Assembly (NCBI RefSeq): GCF_000716605.1
Contig: NZ_JNXE01000001.1
Span: 496,001-560,000, forward strand
Direction: 5' to 3'
DNA from: Streptomyces sp. NRRL F-525
Lineage (GTDB): Bacteria > Actinomycetota > Actinomycetes > Streptomycetales > Streptomycetaceae
DNA: 64,000 bases
Shown: one piece after another, positions 8,448 through 17,228 of the stretch
Layout: the number at the start of each line of letters is the position of its first letter
Numbering within the stretch: position 1 is the first letter of the stretch
Notes under the pieces: model-generated
What the model was told of the DNA's origin: nothing
What the model saw: only the letters and a program-made list of their open reading frames with translations
Databases searched by the model: none
Translations under genes and position numbers: made by a program

Positions 8448-8489
8448 CCCACATGTGGTGCCGCCATGTGTGGTGCCGCCACATGTGGG
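8448..8489. repeat. 15-bp tandem repeats with CACATGTGG palindromes in the divergent promoter
   Basis: ACATGTGGTGCCGCC (8451-8465) is followed directly by ATGTGTGGTGCCGCC (8466-8480) and a partial third unit ACATGTGGG (8481-8489). The outer units form inverted CCCACATGTGG / CCACATGTGGG. The array lies between the P450-peptide operon and the divergent DUF899 gene, about 136 bp upstream of the first P450 start. It looks like a set of regulator-binding sites; no regulator gene is adjacent. Confidence 0.65.
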
Positions 8490-8561
8490 AAACCGTGGCC
8501 GACGCCCTGCCCACCCCGATGAGTTTCGGCCCCGCCCGGAGTCTGATCCGGTGAGCGCCGT

Positions 8562-8589
8562 AGTACGCCCTACGAAGTACGCCCTACGC
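8562..8589. repeat. 14-bp direct tandem repeat upstream of the DUF899 gene
   Basis: AGTACGCCCTACG is repeated head to tail at 8562 and 8576 (14-bp period), 33-60 bases upstream of the DUF899 start codon, where an activator or repressor site or the promoter would lie. Seen directly; role inferred. Confidence 0.55.
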
Positions 8590-8621
8590 CGCCGCCCGAC
8601 CCGACTCACCACGGAGGACCC

Positions 8622-9407
8622 ATGACGACCACACCCGGCACCGGTAGCAGCAGCGACCTCCCCGGCAAGCCGCCCGTCGTAGACATCGCCACCTGGAACG
8701 CGGCGCGAGACGAACTGCTGCTCCGGGAGAAGGCGCACACCCGGGAGGGAGACGCGATCGCCGCGGCCCGGCGGCGCCTGCCGATGGTCGAGCTCGACGG
8801 GAAGGTGGAGGTCGTCGGCGCCGACGGACCGGTCCCGTTCCTCGACCTGTTCCAGGGGCGCGACGAACTCGTGGTGTACCAGCACATGTGGCACGACCAC
8901 GCACCCCACCAGGGCCAGTGCGAGGGCTGCACCACCACGGCCTGGCACATGAAGGACGCGGTCTATCTCAACGCCCGGGGCGTCTCGTACGCCGTCCTGA
9001 CCACGGGTGCGTGGGACGAGGTCGCTCCCTACGTCGAGTTCATGGGGTACACCGAGCCCTGGTACTCGGTACGCGGCCTGGACGCGCCCATCGGCGGCGG
9101 GATGGGGCACATCCTCGCCTTCCTGCGCGACGGCGACCGCGTGTTCCTCACCTACTCCACCACGGGCCGCGGCAACGAGCCCGTCAACAGCTCCCTCGCC
9201 CTGCTCGACATGACGCCGTACGGCCGCGGCGAGGCCTGGCAGGACAACCCCGAGGGCTACCCGCCCGGCCGTGACGCCTGCTGGTACTGGCGCTCGGACG
9301 CCGACGGGAACGCCACCTGGGGCGGGACCAGCCGTCCCGTCCCGCAGTGGACCCGCCCCGGCGTGACCCCCGTGGAATCCCTGGGCCGCCACGGCGACTG
9401 CCACTGA
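8622..9407 (+). CDS. DUF899 family (thioredoxin-fold-like) protein
   Basis: 261 aa. Cytosolic protein of the DUF899 family, distantly related to thioredoxins and of unknown reaction. Recognisable features: ELLLREKAHTREGDAIAAAR near residue 30, FLDLFQGRDELVVYQHMW near 74, CEGCTTTAWHM near 99 holding the paired Cys of the family, and a C-terminal NPEGYPPGRDACWYWRSD block. SD is GGAGGACCC before the ATG. Its short intergenic region with the P450 cassette is unusually repeat-rich. Whether it works with the P450 system is unknown; members are widespread as single genes, so the neighbourhood may be accidental. Confidence 0.85.
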   Translation: MTTTPGTGSSSDLPGKPPVVDIATWNAARDELLLREKAHTREGDAIAAARRRLPMVELDGKVEVVGADGPVPFLDLFQGRDELVVYQHMWHDHAPHQGQCEGCTTTAWHMKDAVYLNARGVSYAVLTTGAWDEVAPYVEFMGYTEPWYSVRGLDAPIGGGMGHILAFLRDGDRVFLTYSTTGRGNEPVNSSLALLDMTPYGRGEAWQDNPEGYPPGRDACWYWRSDADGNATWGGTSRPVPQWTRPGVTPVESLGRHGDCH

Positions 9408-9424
9408 CGCGGAGCGGTCCGCTC

Positions 9425-9472
9425 TTGACGCCCCTCGTCACCCCACCTAGCCTCGACTGAACACGTCTAGAC
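9425..9472 (+). promoter_or_regulatory. HrdB-like promoter with GTCTAGAC operator for the permease operon
   Basis: A -35 TTGACG (9425-9430), 17-bp spacer and -10 TAGCCT (9448-9453) place the transcription start near 9460. The perfect palindrome GTCTAGAC (9465-9472) sits just downstream of the predicted start. HutC-subfamily GntR regulators bind palindromes of the GTnTAnAC type, and the operon encodes such a regulator (11518-12225), so autoregulation by roadblock is likely. The match is by eye. Confidence 0.65.
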
Positions 9473-9485
9473 AGGTAGGTCGACG

Positions 9486-10970
9486 ATGGCGGACTCCTCC
9501 CAGACATCCCAGTCCCGGCAGCTCCAGGTCGAGACGCACGGCCTCGACGTGATCGGCGACGCCGAGCGCAAAGGCACCCCAAGTACCTTGTTCTGGCCGT
9601 GGTTTGGAGCGAATGTCTCCATCCTCGGACTGAGCTACGGCGCCTTCGCGCTCGGCTTCGGGATCTCCTTCTGGCAGGCGCTCGTCGCCGGCGTCATCGG
9701 GATCGTCTTCTCCTTCCTGCTCTGCGGATTCATCGCGGTCGCCGGCAAACGCGGCTCCGCGCCGACGATGGTGCTGAGCCGCGCCGCCTACGGCGTGCGC
9801 GGCAACCGGCTGCCGTCGGTGATCTCCTGGGTCCTCACCGTCGGCTGGGAGACCGTGCTCACCGCCCTCGCGACGATGGCCACCGCGACCGTCTTCAGCA
9901 GACTCGGCTGGGGCGGCGGCACCGAGACCAAGGTGGTCGCGCTGATCCTGGTCGGCGCGCTCACCGTCGTCGGCGGAGTCATGGGCTTCGACCTGATCAT
10001 GCGGCTCCAGACGGTCATCACCGTCGTCACCGGCGTGCTCACGATCGTCTACATCGCGCTCGTCGCCGACCACATCCACTGGAGCACGGTCAGCGCCGTA
10101 CCGGCGGGCTCCGCGCAGGAGTTCATCGGCGCGCTGGTGTTCATGATGACCGGCTTCGGCCTCGGCTGGGTCAACGCGGCCGCCGACTACTCCCGTTACC
10201 TGCCCCGGAGTTCTTCCAGCAGAGGCGTGATCGGCTGGACGACGTTCGGCGCCTCCGTGGCCCCGCTGCTCCTGCTGGTCTTCGGCCTGCTGCTCGCCGG
10301 TTCCTCCAGCACGCTCAACAAGGCGGTCGCCGCCGACCCGATCGGCGCGCTGACGACGATCCTGCCGACCTGGTTCCTGGTCCCGTTCGCCGTGGTCGCG
10401 GTCCTGGGCCTGGTCGGCGGCGCGGTCCTCGACATCTACTCCTCCGGCCTGGCCCTGCTGTCGGCCGGACTCCGGATCCCGCGCTACCTCGCCGCCCTCG
10501 TCGACGGCGTCCTGATGATCGCGGGCTCCGTCTACATCGTGTTCTTCGCCGACGACTTCCTCGGCCAGTTCATGGGCTTCCTCACCACCCTCGGCGTCCC
10601 CATCGCCGCCTGGTCCGGCATCATGCTCGCCGACCTCCTCCTCCGCCGCCGCGACTACGACGAGGGCGACCTCTTCCGCCCGAACGGCCGCTACGGCGAC
10701 GTCCAGCCCACGCCCCTCCTCCTCACCCTCGCCGCCACCGCGATCGGCTGGGGCCTGGTCACCAACACGGCCGCCAGCTGGCTGAGTTGGCAGGGCTATC
10801 TCCTCGACCCGCTCGGCCTCGGCGGCAAGTCCGGCTCCTGGGCCTACGCCAACCTCGGCGTCCTGATCGCCCTCGCCCTCGGCTTCCTCGGCACCCTCGC
10901 GCTGGGCCGCGCCCGCGTCCAGCGGCAGGAAGCGGAGGCCCCGAGCCAGGAGGCGGTGCCCGCCGTATGA
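9486..10970 (+). CDS. NCS1-type purine/cytosine permease
   Basis: 494 aa. Integral membrane transporter of the nucleobase:cation symporter-1 family with about 12 hydrophobic segments; near the N-terminus FWPWFGANVSILGLSYGAF and RGSAPTMVLSRAAYGVRGN match the cytosine-permease subgroup, and VLDIYSSGLALLSAG in the middle is typical. Substrate is probably a purine or pyrimidine base or a related heterocycle. First gene of a five-gene operon; the stop overlaps the next start (ATGA). The ATG is at 9486 behind GGTAGGTCGACG, close to a palindromic operator. Confidence 0.88.
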   Translation: MADSSQTSQSRQLQVETHGLDVIGDAERKGTPSTLFWPWFGANVSILGLSYGAFALGFGISFWQALVAGVIGIVFSFLLCGFIAVAGKRGSAPTMVLSRAAYGVRGNRLPSVISWVLTVGWETVLTALATMATATVFSRLGWGGGTETKVVALILVGALTVVGGVMGFDLIMRLQTVITVVTGVLTIVYIALVADHIHWSTVSAVPAGSAQEFIGALVFMMTGFGLGWVNAAADYSRYLPRSSSSRGVIGWTTFGASVAPLLLLVFGLLLAGSSSTLNKAVAADPIGALTTILPTWFLVPFAVVAVLGLVGGAVLDIYSSGLALLSAGLRIPRYLAALVDGVLMIAGSVYIVFFADDFLGQFMGFLTTLGVPIAAWSGIMLADLLLRRRDYDEGDLFRPNGRYGDVQPTPLLLTLAATAIGWGLVTNTAASWLSWQGYLLDPLGLGGKSGSWAYANLGVLIALALGFLGTLALGRARVQRQEAEAPSQEAVPAV

Positions 10971-11521
10971 CCACCACGACCGGCCACCTCGCCGTCATCG
11001 ACATGCAGCGCGTCTTCGCCGAACCCGACAGCCCCTGGGCCACCCCCCGCTTCGCCGAAGCGGCGGCAGGCGTACGACGACTGCTGCCTACGTTCGCCGA
11101 ACACGTCACCTTCACCCGCTTCCTGGCCCCCGAGAAACCCGAGGGCGCCTGGCGCGCCTACTACGACCAGTGGCCCTTCGCCCTCCAGCCGCCGGACGCC
11201 CCGCTCTGGCGACTGACCGACGAATTCGCCGCCCAGGCAGGGCACTTGGTGGACGCGCCCACCTTCGGCAAGTGGACCCCGGAACTCGCCGAACGCGTCG
11301 CCCCCACCGGCCGCCTCGTCCTCGCCGGTGTCAGCACCGACTGCTGTGTCCTGTCCACGGCACTCGCCGCCGCCGACGCCGGAGCCGAGGTACTGGTCGT
11401 CGCCGACGCCTGCGCGGGCGTGGACGACGACTCCCACGCCAAGGCGTTGCACGTCATGGATCTCTACCAACCCCTGATCCGGGTGGTCACCGTCGCCGAG
11501 GCGGTCGGGGAGAGGTCATGA
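10967..11521 (+). CDS. Cysteine hydrolase (isochorismatase / nicotinamidase-like)
   Basis: 184 aa. Isochorismatase-fold hydrolase. The catalytic triad is visible: Asp in AVIDMQRVF (about residue 12), Lys in FGKWTPEL (near 90) and Cys in GVSTDCCVLST (near 119), with a cis-peptide-type Val-Ser before it. Family reactions include amide hydrolysis of nicotinamide, ureidoacrylate or carbamoyl compounds. Start overlaps the permease stop and the stop overlaps the GntR start, so it is tightly coupled. In a base/nucleoside salvage operon an amidase releasing ammonia from a base-derived amide fits; the exact substrate is unknown. Confidence 0.85.
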   Translation: MTTTTGHLAVIDMQRVFAEPDSPWATPRFAEAAAGVRRLLPTFAEHVTFTRFLAPEKPEGAWRAYYDQWPFALQPPDAPLWRLTDEFAAQAGHLVDAPTFGKWTPELAERVAPTGRLVLAGVSTDCCVLSTALAAADAGAEVLVVADACAGVDDDSHAKALHVMDLYQPLIRVVTVAEAVGERS

Positions 11522-12225
11522 CCGCCGTCCGGCTCAAACACCAGCGCATCACCGAGGTCCTCGCCAAGGAGATCCGCAGCGGCCACCGCCCCGCCGGCGA
11601 ACAACTCCCCGGCGAACACGCCCTGGCCCAACGCTTCGGCGTCAGCCGTACGACCGTCCGCGCGGCCCTCGCCGAACTCTCCGAAGCCGGCCTGATCGCC
11701 ACCCGCACCGGCAAGGGCTCCTACGTCCTCTTCGACGGCCGCCCCCTCGACGACCGCCTCGGCTGGGCCCACGCGCTGGCCACCCAGGGCATCGACACCC
11801 GGGTGCGGACCCTCGCGGTGGATGCCCGGAGGGACGAGCGACTCGCCCGTCAACTCACCCTGAACACCACCGAGTTCGTGTGCGTGGAGCGGATACGGGA
11901 ACTGGCCGCTGACGCGGTCGTCGTGTCGTACGAACGCAGCTTCCTGCCACCCGTGCCCGGGGTGCGGGACCTGCCCTCCCGGGGGCTCGGGCAGGAGTCG
12001 CTGACCGACGTGATGCTGCGGGCCGGGCTGCGCGCCGACCACGGAGAGCAGCGGGTGAGCGGGCGGCGGATCGACGGGCGGGAGGCGGAGCTGCTGCGCC
12101 GCGAACCGGGTGACTGGTTCCTCGACACGCGGCGCACCAGCCGGGCGGCCGACGGTTCCTTCGTCGAACATGTCGTGAGCCTCCTGGACCCCGACCACTT
12201 CCAACTGACCCTCGAATTCGGCTGA
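11518..12225 (+). CDS. GntR family regulator, HutC subfamily (UTRA domain)
   Basis: 235 aa. N-terminal winged helix (about residues 1-70: ITEVLAKEIRSG, ALAQRFGVSRTTVRAALAEL, TGKGSYV) followed by a UTRA ligand-binding domain (residues 85-235) ending FVEHVVSLLDPDHFQLTLEF. Such proteins repress their own operon until a small effector binds. ATG overlaps the stop of the hydrolase gene. The palindrome GTCTAGAC at 9465 just downstream of the operon promoter is a plausible operator. Effector is probably a nucleoside, base or sugar derivative handled by the neighbours. Confidence 0.9.
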   Translation: MTAVRLKHQRITEVLAKEIRSGHRPAGEQLPGEHALAQRFGVSRTTVRAALAELSEAGLIATRTGKGSYVLFDGRPLDDRLGWAHALATQGIDTRVRTLAVDARRDERLARQLTLNTTEFVCVERIRELAADAVVVSYERSFLPPVPGVRDLPSRGLGQESLTDVMLRAGLRADHGEQRVSGRRIDGREAELLRREPGDWFLDTRRTSRAADGSFVEHVVSLLDPDHFQLTLEFG

Positions 12226-12252
12226 CCCACGCCTCGGCCAAGGAAAGTGCAC

Positions 12253-13257
12253 ATGACCCTCCAGAGCCGCGCCACCGGAGCCCTTCACGGACTCGCCCTC
12301 GGCGACGCCCTCGGCATGCCCACCCAGATGCTCTCTCGCCCACAGATCACCGCGCGCTACGGCCCGTTCCTCACCGGCTTCCAACCGGCCGACCCCGACC
12401 ACCCTCTCGCCGCCGGGATGCCGGCCGGAGCCGTCACCGACGACACCGAACAGGCCCTGCTGCTGGCCGAGTTGCTCCTCGACGGCAAGGGCCGCGTCGA
12501 CCCGGCGGAACTCGCCCGGCGCCTGGTCGCCTGGGAGGACGACATGCGGGCCCGGGGCTCGCTCGACCTCCTCGGACCGTCCACCAAGCGCGCGGTGGAA
12601 CTCGTCCTCGCGGGCACCCCGGTCGACGAGGTGGGGCGCTACGGCACCACCAATGGCGCGGCGATGCGGATCGCGCCGGTGGGTATCGCCGTGTCGGTCG
12701 CCGCCCCGGCCGAGTTGGTGGACCGGGTGGTCGAGGCGAGCAGCCTCACCCACAACACGGGGGTCGCGCTCGCCGGTGCCGCGGCCGTGGCCGCCGCTGT
12801 GAGCGCGGGAGTTGACGGGGCGTCGGTTCCGGAGGCGGTCGAAGTGGCCGTGTCGGCGGCCCGGTTGGCGGCGGGGCGCGGACACTGGGTGGCCGCCGCC
12901 GATGTCGCCGAGCGGATCGTCTGGGCGACCGGGCTGGTGCGCGGTCTCACCGAGGCCCAAGTCTGCGAGCGCGTCTACGCGTTGGTCGGGACGAGTCTCG
13001 CCACGCAGGAGTCCGTGCCCGCCGCCTTCGCCGTCCTCGCCGCCTGCCCCGACGACCCCTGGCGGGCCGCGCTGCTGGCCGCGTCCGTCGGCGGTGACTG
13101 CGACACCATCGCCGCGATCGCGGGTGCCGTCGGCGGCGCCTGCCACGGGGTGGACGCCTTCCCGGCCGACGCGCGGGAGACGCTCGTACGCGTCAACCCG
13201 AAGCTCCAACTGGACGCCACAGCCGCCGCGTTGCTCGAACTTCGGACCCGGACGTGA
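12253..13257 (+). CDS. ADP-ribosylglycohydrolase family protein
   Basis: 334 aa. Mg-dependent hydrolase of the DraG/ARH family that cleaves N- or O-glycosidic bonds of ADP-ribose or related ribosides. Motifs: GALHGLALGDALGMPTQ at the N-terminus, GAVTDDTEQ near 62 (metal ligands), SSLTHNTGVALAGA near 165 and GGDCDTIAAIAGAVGG near 280 (metal ligands). Start placed at the ATG at 12253, behind AAGGAAA with good spacing; a GTG two codons earlier is too close to that site. The C-terminal stop overlaps the kinase start. Between a permease and a PfkB kinase, hydrolysis of an imported or internal nucleoside-like substrate to a ribose moiety is a reasonable role. Confidence 0.88.
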   Translation: MTLQSRATGALHGLALGDALGMPTQMLSRPQITARYGPFLTGFQPADPDHPLAAGMPAGAVTDDTEQALLLAELLLDGKGRVDPAELARRLVAWEDDMRARGSLDLLGPSTKRAVELVLAGTPVDEVGRYGTTNGAAMRIAPVGIAVSVAAPAELVDRVVEASSLTHNTGVALAGAAAVAAAVSAGVDGASVPEAVEVAVSAARLAAGRGHWVAAADVAERIVWATGLVRGLTEAQVCERVYALVGTSLATQESVPAAFAVLAACPDDPWRAALLAASVGGDCDTIAAIAGAVGGACHGVDAFPADARETLVRVNPKLQLDATAAALLELRTRT

Positions 13258-14168
13258 GCACCAGGCTGTGGCACCTCGGCAACGTCGTCGTCGACCTGGT
13301 CCTCGACGTCCCCGCCCTTCCCGAGCGCGGCGGCGACGTCCTCGCCACCCGCACCGAGCACACCCCCGGTGGCGGCTTCAACGTCATGGCAGCCGCCGCC
13401 CGCCAGGGACTCGCGGTGACCTACGCCGGAGCGCACGGCACCGGCCCCCTCGGCGACCGGGCCCGCGCCGCACTGCACGCCGAAGGCATCGACGTCCTGC
13501 TCGCACCGCGCCCGCAACCGGACACCGGCTTCGTGGTCTGCCTGGTCGACGCGGACGGCGAGCGTACCTTCGTCACCAGCCCCGGCGCCGAGGCCACCCT
13601 GACCAGCGCCGACCTGGCCGAACTCCGGCCGGGCGCGGGCGACTTGGTCTACGTCACCGGATACAGCCTGCTCTACGACAGCAACCGCACCGCCCTGCTC
13701 GACTTCCTGCCCCGACTCGACCCGGTGGCCACGCTGGTCACCGACCCGGGACCGCTCGTCCGCGAAATCCCCGCTGAGGCCGTGGAGTTGCTGCTCGCCC
13801 GTTCGGACTGGTGGAGCTGCAACGCCCGCGAGGCCGCGCTGCTTACGGGTCTCGATGATCCGGCCGGGGCCGCCCGCGCGCTCCAATCCCGGCTGGGGCG
13901 CGGCTCGGTGCTCGTCCGTACCGGGCCCGAGGGGTGTCTCCTGCACCACGGCGGACGGCTTGTCGCCGTCCCCGGGTTCGCCGTCGACGCCGTCGATCTC
14001 AACGGCGCCGGCGACGCTCACACCGGGGTGTTCATGGCCGCCCTGGCTCGGGGTGTCGACCCGGTGGCCGCCGCTCACCGGGCCAACGCGGGCGCCGCCC
14101 TGGCCGTCACCGTGTCGGGACCGGCTACGGCGCCGGACGCGGCACGACTGGACGCGTTCCTGAACTAG
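13254..14168 (+). CDS. PfkB family carbohydrate / nucleoside kinase
   Basis: 304 aa. Ribokinase-fold kinase. N-terminal GGGFNVMAAAARQG is the sugar-binding glycine motif; the C-terminal signature DLNGAGDAHTG holds the catalytic base Asp, with Asn in place of the more usual Thr. Ribose, ribosides and related sugars are the common substrates. GTG start overlaps the preceding stop (GTGA). Last gene of the permease operon; it converges on the encapsulin gene with only 13 bp between them. Together with the glycohydrolase this suggests phosphorylation of a ribose-containing product. Confidence 0.88.
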   Translation: MSTRLWHLGNVVVDLVLDVPALPERGGDVLATRTEHTPGGGFNVMAAAARQGLAVTYAGAHGTGPLGDRARAALHAEGIDVLLAPRPQPDTGFVVCLVDADGERTFVTSPGAEATLTSADLAELRPGAGDLVYVTGYSLLYDSNRTALLDFLPRLDPVATLVTDPGPLVREIPAEAVELLLARSDWWSCNAREAALLTGLDDPAGAARALQSRLGRGSVLVRTGPEGCLLHHGGRLVAVPGFAVDAVDLNGAGDAHTGVFMAALARGVDPVAAAHRANAGAALAVTVSGPATAPDAARLDAFLN

Positions 14169-14181
14169 CCCTGTCTCACGG

Positions 14182-15603
14182 TCAGTTGCCGTCCCGGCGG
14201 GAGACCTCGACGTTCTCCAGGATGCCGATCGCGTCCGGCACCAGGACCGCCGCCGAGAAGTAGGTGCTCACCAGGTAGGAGATGATCGCCTGCTCGTTGA
14301 TGCCCATGAACCGTACGTTGAGGCCCGGTTCGAGCTCGTCCGGGATGCCCGTCTGGTAGAGGCCGATCACGCCCTGGTCGTCCTCGCCGGTGCGCATGGC
14401 GATGATCGACGACGTACGGGACTCGTTGACCGGGATCTTGCCGCACGGCAGCAGCGGTACGCCGCGCCAGGCGGGAAGGTGGTGGCCGCCGACGTCGATG
14501 CCGCTGAAGTAGACACCCCGCTTGTTGCACTCGCGGCCGAACGCGGCGATCGCTCGCGGATGGGCGAACAGGTAGCGGGTGTCGCGCCGCATGCTGAGGA
14601 GTTCGTCGAGGTCGTCGGGGGTCGGCGGGCCGGAGTGGGTGGAGATCCGCTGGTCGTAGTCGGCGTTGTGCAGGAGGCCGAAGTCCCGGTTGTTGACCAG
14701 CTCGTTCTCCTGCCGCTCGCGCAAGGCCTCGACGGTGAGCCGGAGTTGCTGCTGGGTCTGGTTCATCGGCTGGTTGTAGAGGTCGGTGACGCGGCTGTGC
14801 ACCTTCAACACGGTCTGGGCGACGCTGAGTTCGTACTCGCGCGGGGCGAGGTCGTAGTCGACGAACGTGCCCGGGAGGTCCGGCTCGCCGACATGTCCGG
14901 CGCTGAGCGCGATCGCCGCCTCGCCGAACGGGTTGACCGGGCCGTGCTCGTCCGCGCCGACCGACTCGACGTGCGCGCTCAGCTCCGGGTGCCGTTCCGC
15001 GACCGCCTGGTACGCCGAGTGCGGCAGCGCCAGCACGGTGGTGGCCGTAGCCGCGCGGGCCGTGAACTTCCAGGTGCTGTCGGGGTCGGCGAGCACCTGG
15101 CCGCCGAAGGTGTCCCCGTCGGCCAGCAGGCCGGCGACCGCCTCGTCGCCGTAGGGACCCTCGCCGAGCTGCTCCACCTTGCCGTGCGCGATCAGGTACA
15201 CCTGGTCGGCGGGGCGGCCCGCCTCCACGATCAACTGGCCCGGTGTGAACTCCCGTTGCTCGAACCGCTCGGCCAGCGCGCCGAGCGCGTCGGTGTCCGT
15301 GAAGCCGCGCAGCAGCGGGAGTTCGCTCAACTCGGCCGGGACCACCCGCACTTGTGCGCCGGTCTGGACGAACGTCACCCGTCCGTCGCCCCGCGTGTAG
15401 GACAGCCGGCGGTTGACGCGGTAGGTTCCGCCGGGCACGTTCACCCAGGGCAGCATGCGGGTCAGCCAGCGTGAACTGATGCCCTGCATCTGGGGTTCGG
15501 ACTTGGTCGTGGTCGCCAGAGTGCGTGCCGCGGCGGTACCGAGGCTCTGCTGTTCCCGCTCCTCGGCGCCCGCCTCGGGCGCGGTACCGGTGTCGACCCA
15601 CAT
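14182..15603 (-). CDS. eshA: Family 2B encapsulin shell protein with cNMP-binding domain (EshA-like)
   Basis: 473 aa. Capsid-like shell protein that self-assembles into a nanocompartment. The N-terminal part and C-terminal half are the encapsulin fold ([77 protein letters not shown]). A cyclic-nucleotide-binding domain is inserted at about residues 95-205 ([45 protein letters not shown]). This is the layout of family 2B encapsulins and of Streptomyces EshA, a protein tied to cyclic nucleotides and morphological/antibiotic development. Known family-2 cargoes (terpene synthase, polyprenyl transferase, cysteine desulfurase, xylulose kinase) are absent from the window. SD GGAGAGAAGG precedes the ATG. 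Confidence 0.88.
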   Translation of the reverse strand: MWVDTGTAPEAGAEEREQQSLGTAAARTLATTTKSEPQMQGISSRWLTRMLPWVNVPGGTYRVNRRLSYTRGDGRVTFVQTGAQVRVVPAELSELPLLRGFTDTDALGALAERFEQREFTPGQLIVEAGRPADQVYLIAHGKVEQLGEGPYGDEAVAGLLADGDTFGGQVLADPDSTWKFTARAATATTVLALPHSAYQAVAERHPELSAHVESVGADEHGPVNPFGEAAIALSAGHVGEPDLPGTFVDYDLAPREYELSVAQTVLKVHSRVTDLYNQPMNQTQQQLRLTVEALRERQENELVNNRDFGLLHNADYDQRISTHSGPPTPDDLDELLSMRRDTRYLFAHPRAIAAFGRECNKRGVYFSGIDVGGHHLPAWRGVPLLPCGKIPVNESRTSSIIAMRTGEDDQGVIGLYQTGIPDELEPGLNVRFMGINEQAIISYLVSTYFSAAVLVPDAIGILENVEVSRRDGN

Positions 15604-15817
15604 GGTGCCTTCTCTCCTGTCGCACGGGTGACGGGGCGGTTGTGTCCGTTGACGGGACGACCGCGTCCGTCACATTCCGTGCGTAGAGCTACCCGTTGCC
15701 GGTCACGACGAGTGATGACTTCGGACGGCGGTCGAGGCACATGCCATTCGCACGTGCTCCCGCACCACCCTCGGATCACTCGCCCTCACCCGTTCGGCGG
15801 TATCCGATCCGGCGTGC

Positions 15818-17200
15818 TCAGAGGGTCTTTCCGGGGTTGAGGATGCCCCTGGGGTCGAACGCCTCCTTGAGCCGTCGCTGCAACGCGTGGGCGGTGGGCC
15901 CGAGTTCGTCCGCCACCCACTGCCGCTTGAGCACGCCCACCCCATGTTCACCGGTCAGCGTCCCGCCGAGCCGCAGTGCCAGCGCGAAGATCTCGCCGGC
16001 CGCCTCCCAGGCCGCGTCCGGCAGCCGGTCCAGGGTCGGATCGACCACGATGATCGGATGGAGGTTGCCGTCCGCCGCGTGCGCGAGCGTGTAGACCGGC
16101 ACGTCGTGCCGGGCCGAGATGGCGCGGATCTCGCGGACCGCCTCCGCGAGCCGCGAGCGCGGGACGGCGATGTCCTCGATCAGCGGCCGTCCCAGCCGCT
16201 CCAGCGCGGGCAGGGCGAGCCGTCGGGCCGCGAGCAGGGCCTCCGCCTCGACCGGGTCCGCCGTGGTCTCCACCGACGTGGCCAGCGGCGCCAGCACCCG
16301 CGCGACCTGCTCCGCCTCGATCGCCGCCCCCGCCCCGTCGCACTGCACCAGCAGCAGCGCCGACCCGCGCTCGCCCAGTGCCGGATCGACGGCCCGCAGC
16401 ACCGGCCCGTCGAGCAGCTCCGCGAGCGCCGGTACGACCCCCGCTCGCCCGATCGCGTACGACGCCTCGGCCGCCGCCTCGAACGAGTCGAAGTAGGCGG
16501 CCAGCGTCGCGGTCGCCACCGGCACCGGACGCAGCCGCAGCGTCGCCGAGGTGATGACGGCGAGGGTGCCCTCGGAGCCGGTCAGCAGCGCGGTGAGGTC
16601 GTACCCGGTGACCCCCTTCACGGTACGGCGGCCGGTCGTGACCACCGTCCCGTCGGCGAGCACGGCCTCCAGACCGAGCACGCTGTCCCGCGTGACCCCG
16701 TACTTCGCGCACCGCAGCCCGCCCGCGTTGGTCGCGATGTTCCCGCCGATCGTCGAGATCGCCGCACTCGCCGGATCGGGCGCGTACCGTAGGCCGTGCT
16801 CACACGCCGCCCGGTCCAACTCGGCGGTGATCACGCCCGGTTCGACCACCGCGAGCTGGTCGTCGGCCGACAGTTCGAGGATGCGGTTCATCCCGGACAG
16901 GTCCAGCACGAGCACCCCCTCACCGGCCGACGCCCCGCCCGACAGACCGGTGCCCGCACCGCGCGGCACCACCGGCACGCGGAGCGCGTGCGCGTGCCGG
17001 AGCGTGACGGTCACGTCCTCGGTGCGCCGCGCGTGCACCACGGCGAGCGGGACACCGTCCGGGCGGGTGCCCGAACGGTCCGTGGTGTACCCGCCCAACG
17101 TGCGCGGGTCCGTGGCCAGTTGGTCGGGCGGCAGATCCCGGGCGAGCAGACCGAGGAGCCGGGCGGCGGCGGTGGGGGTGGTGGGGGGAGCTGTGGTCAC
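15818..17200 (-). CDS. FAD-linked oxidase (GlcD / D-lactate dehydrogenase type)
   Basis: 460 aa. Flavoprotein of the FAD-binding-4 / FAD-oxidase-C family oxidising a 2-hydroxy acid such as glycolate or D-lactate. FAD-binding motifs: VVPRGAGTGLSGGA near residue 78, GVITAELDRAACEHGLRY, ISTIGGNIATNAGGLRCAKYG near 149, and TGSEGTLAVITSATLRLRP near 210. The C-terminal region has DGNLHPIIVVDP and GEHGVGVLKR, typical of GlcD. It lies 28 bp downstream of the acyl-CoA-dehydrogenase-like gene and may be the last gene of the sulfur operon, for instance handling a hydroxyacid released from a desulfonated substrate; that link is inferred. Confidence 0.88.
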   Translation of the reverse strand: MTTAPPTTPTAAARLLGLLARDLPPDQLATDPRTLGGYTTDRSGTRPDGVPLAVVHARRTEDVTVTLRHAHALRVPVVPRGAGTGLSGGASAGEGVLVLDLSGMNRILELSADDQLAVVEPGVITAELDRAACEHGLRYAPDPASAAISTIGGNIATNAGGLRCAKYGVTRDSVLGLEAVLADGTVVTTGRRTVKGVTGYDLTALLTGSEGTLAVITSATLRLRPVPVATATLAAYFDSFEAAAEASYAIGRAGVVPALAELLDGPVLRAVDPALGERGSALLLVQCDGAGAAIEAEQVARVLAPLATSVETTADPVEAEALLAARRLALPALERLGRPLIEDIAVPRSRLAEAVREIRAISARHDVPVYTLAHAADGNLHPIIVVDPTLDRLPDAAWEAAGEIFALALRLGGTLTGEHGVGVLKRQWVADELGPTAHALQRRLKEAFDPRGILNPGKTL

Positions 17201-17228
17201 CGGTTCCGTACCTTCACTGTGCGTGCCT

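Noticed and set aside
7122..9404. 760-aa frame as a fusion N-terminal to the first P450
   Set aside because: The extension overlaps DUF899 antisense and is not domain-like; a strong ribosome-binding site marks the ATG at 8312.
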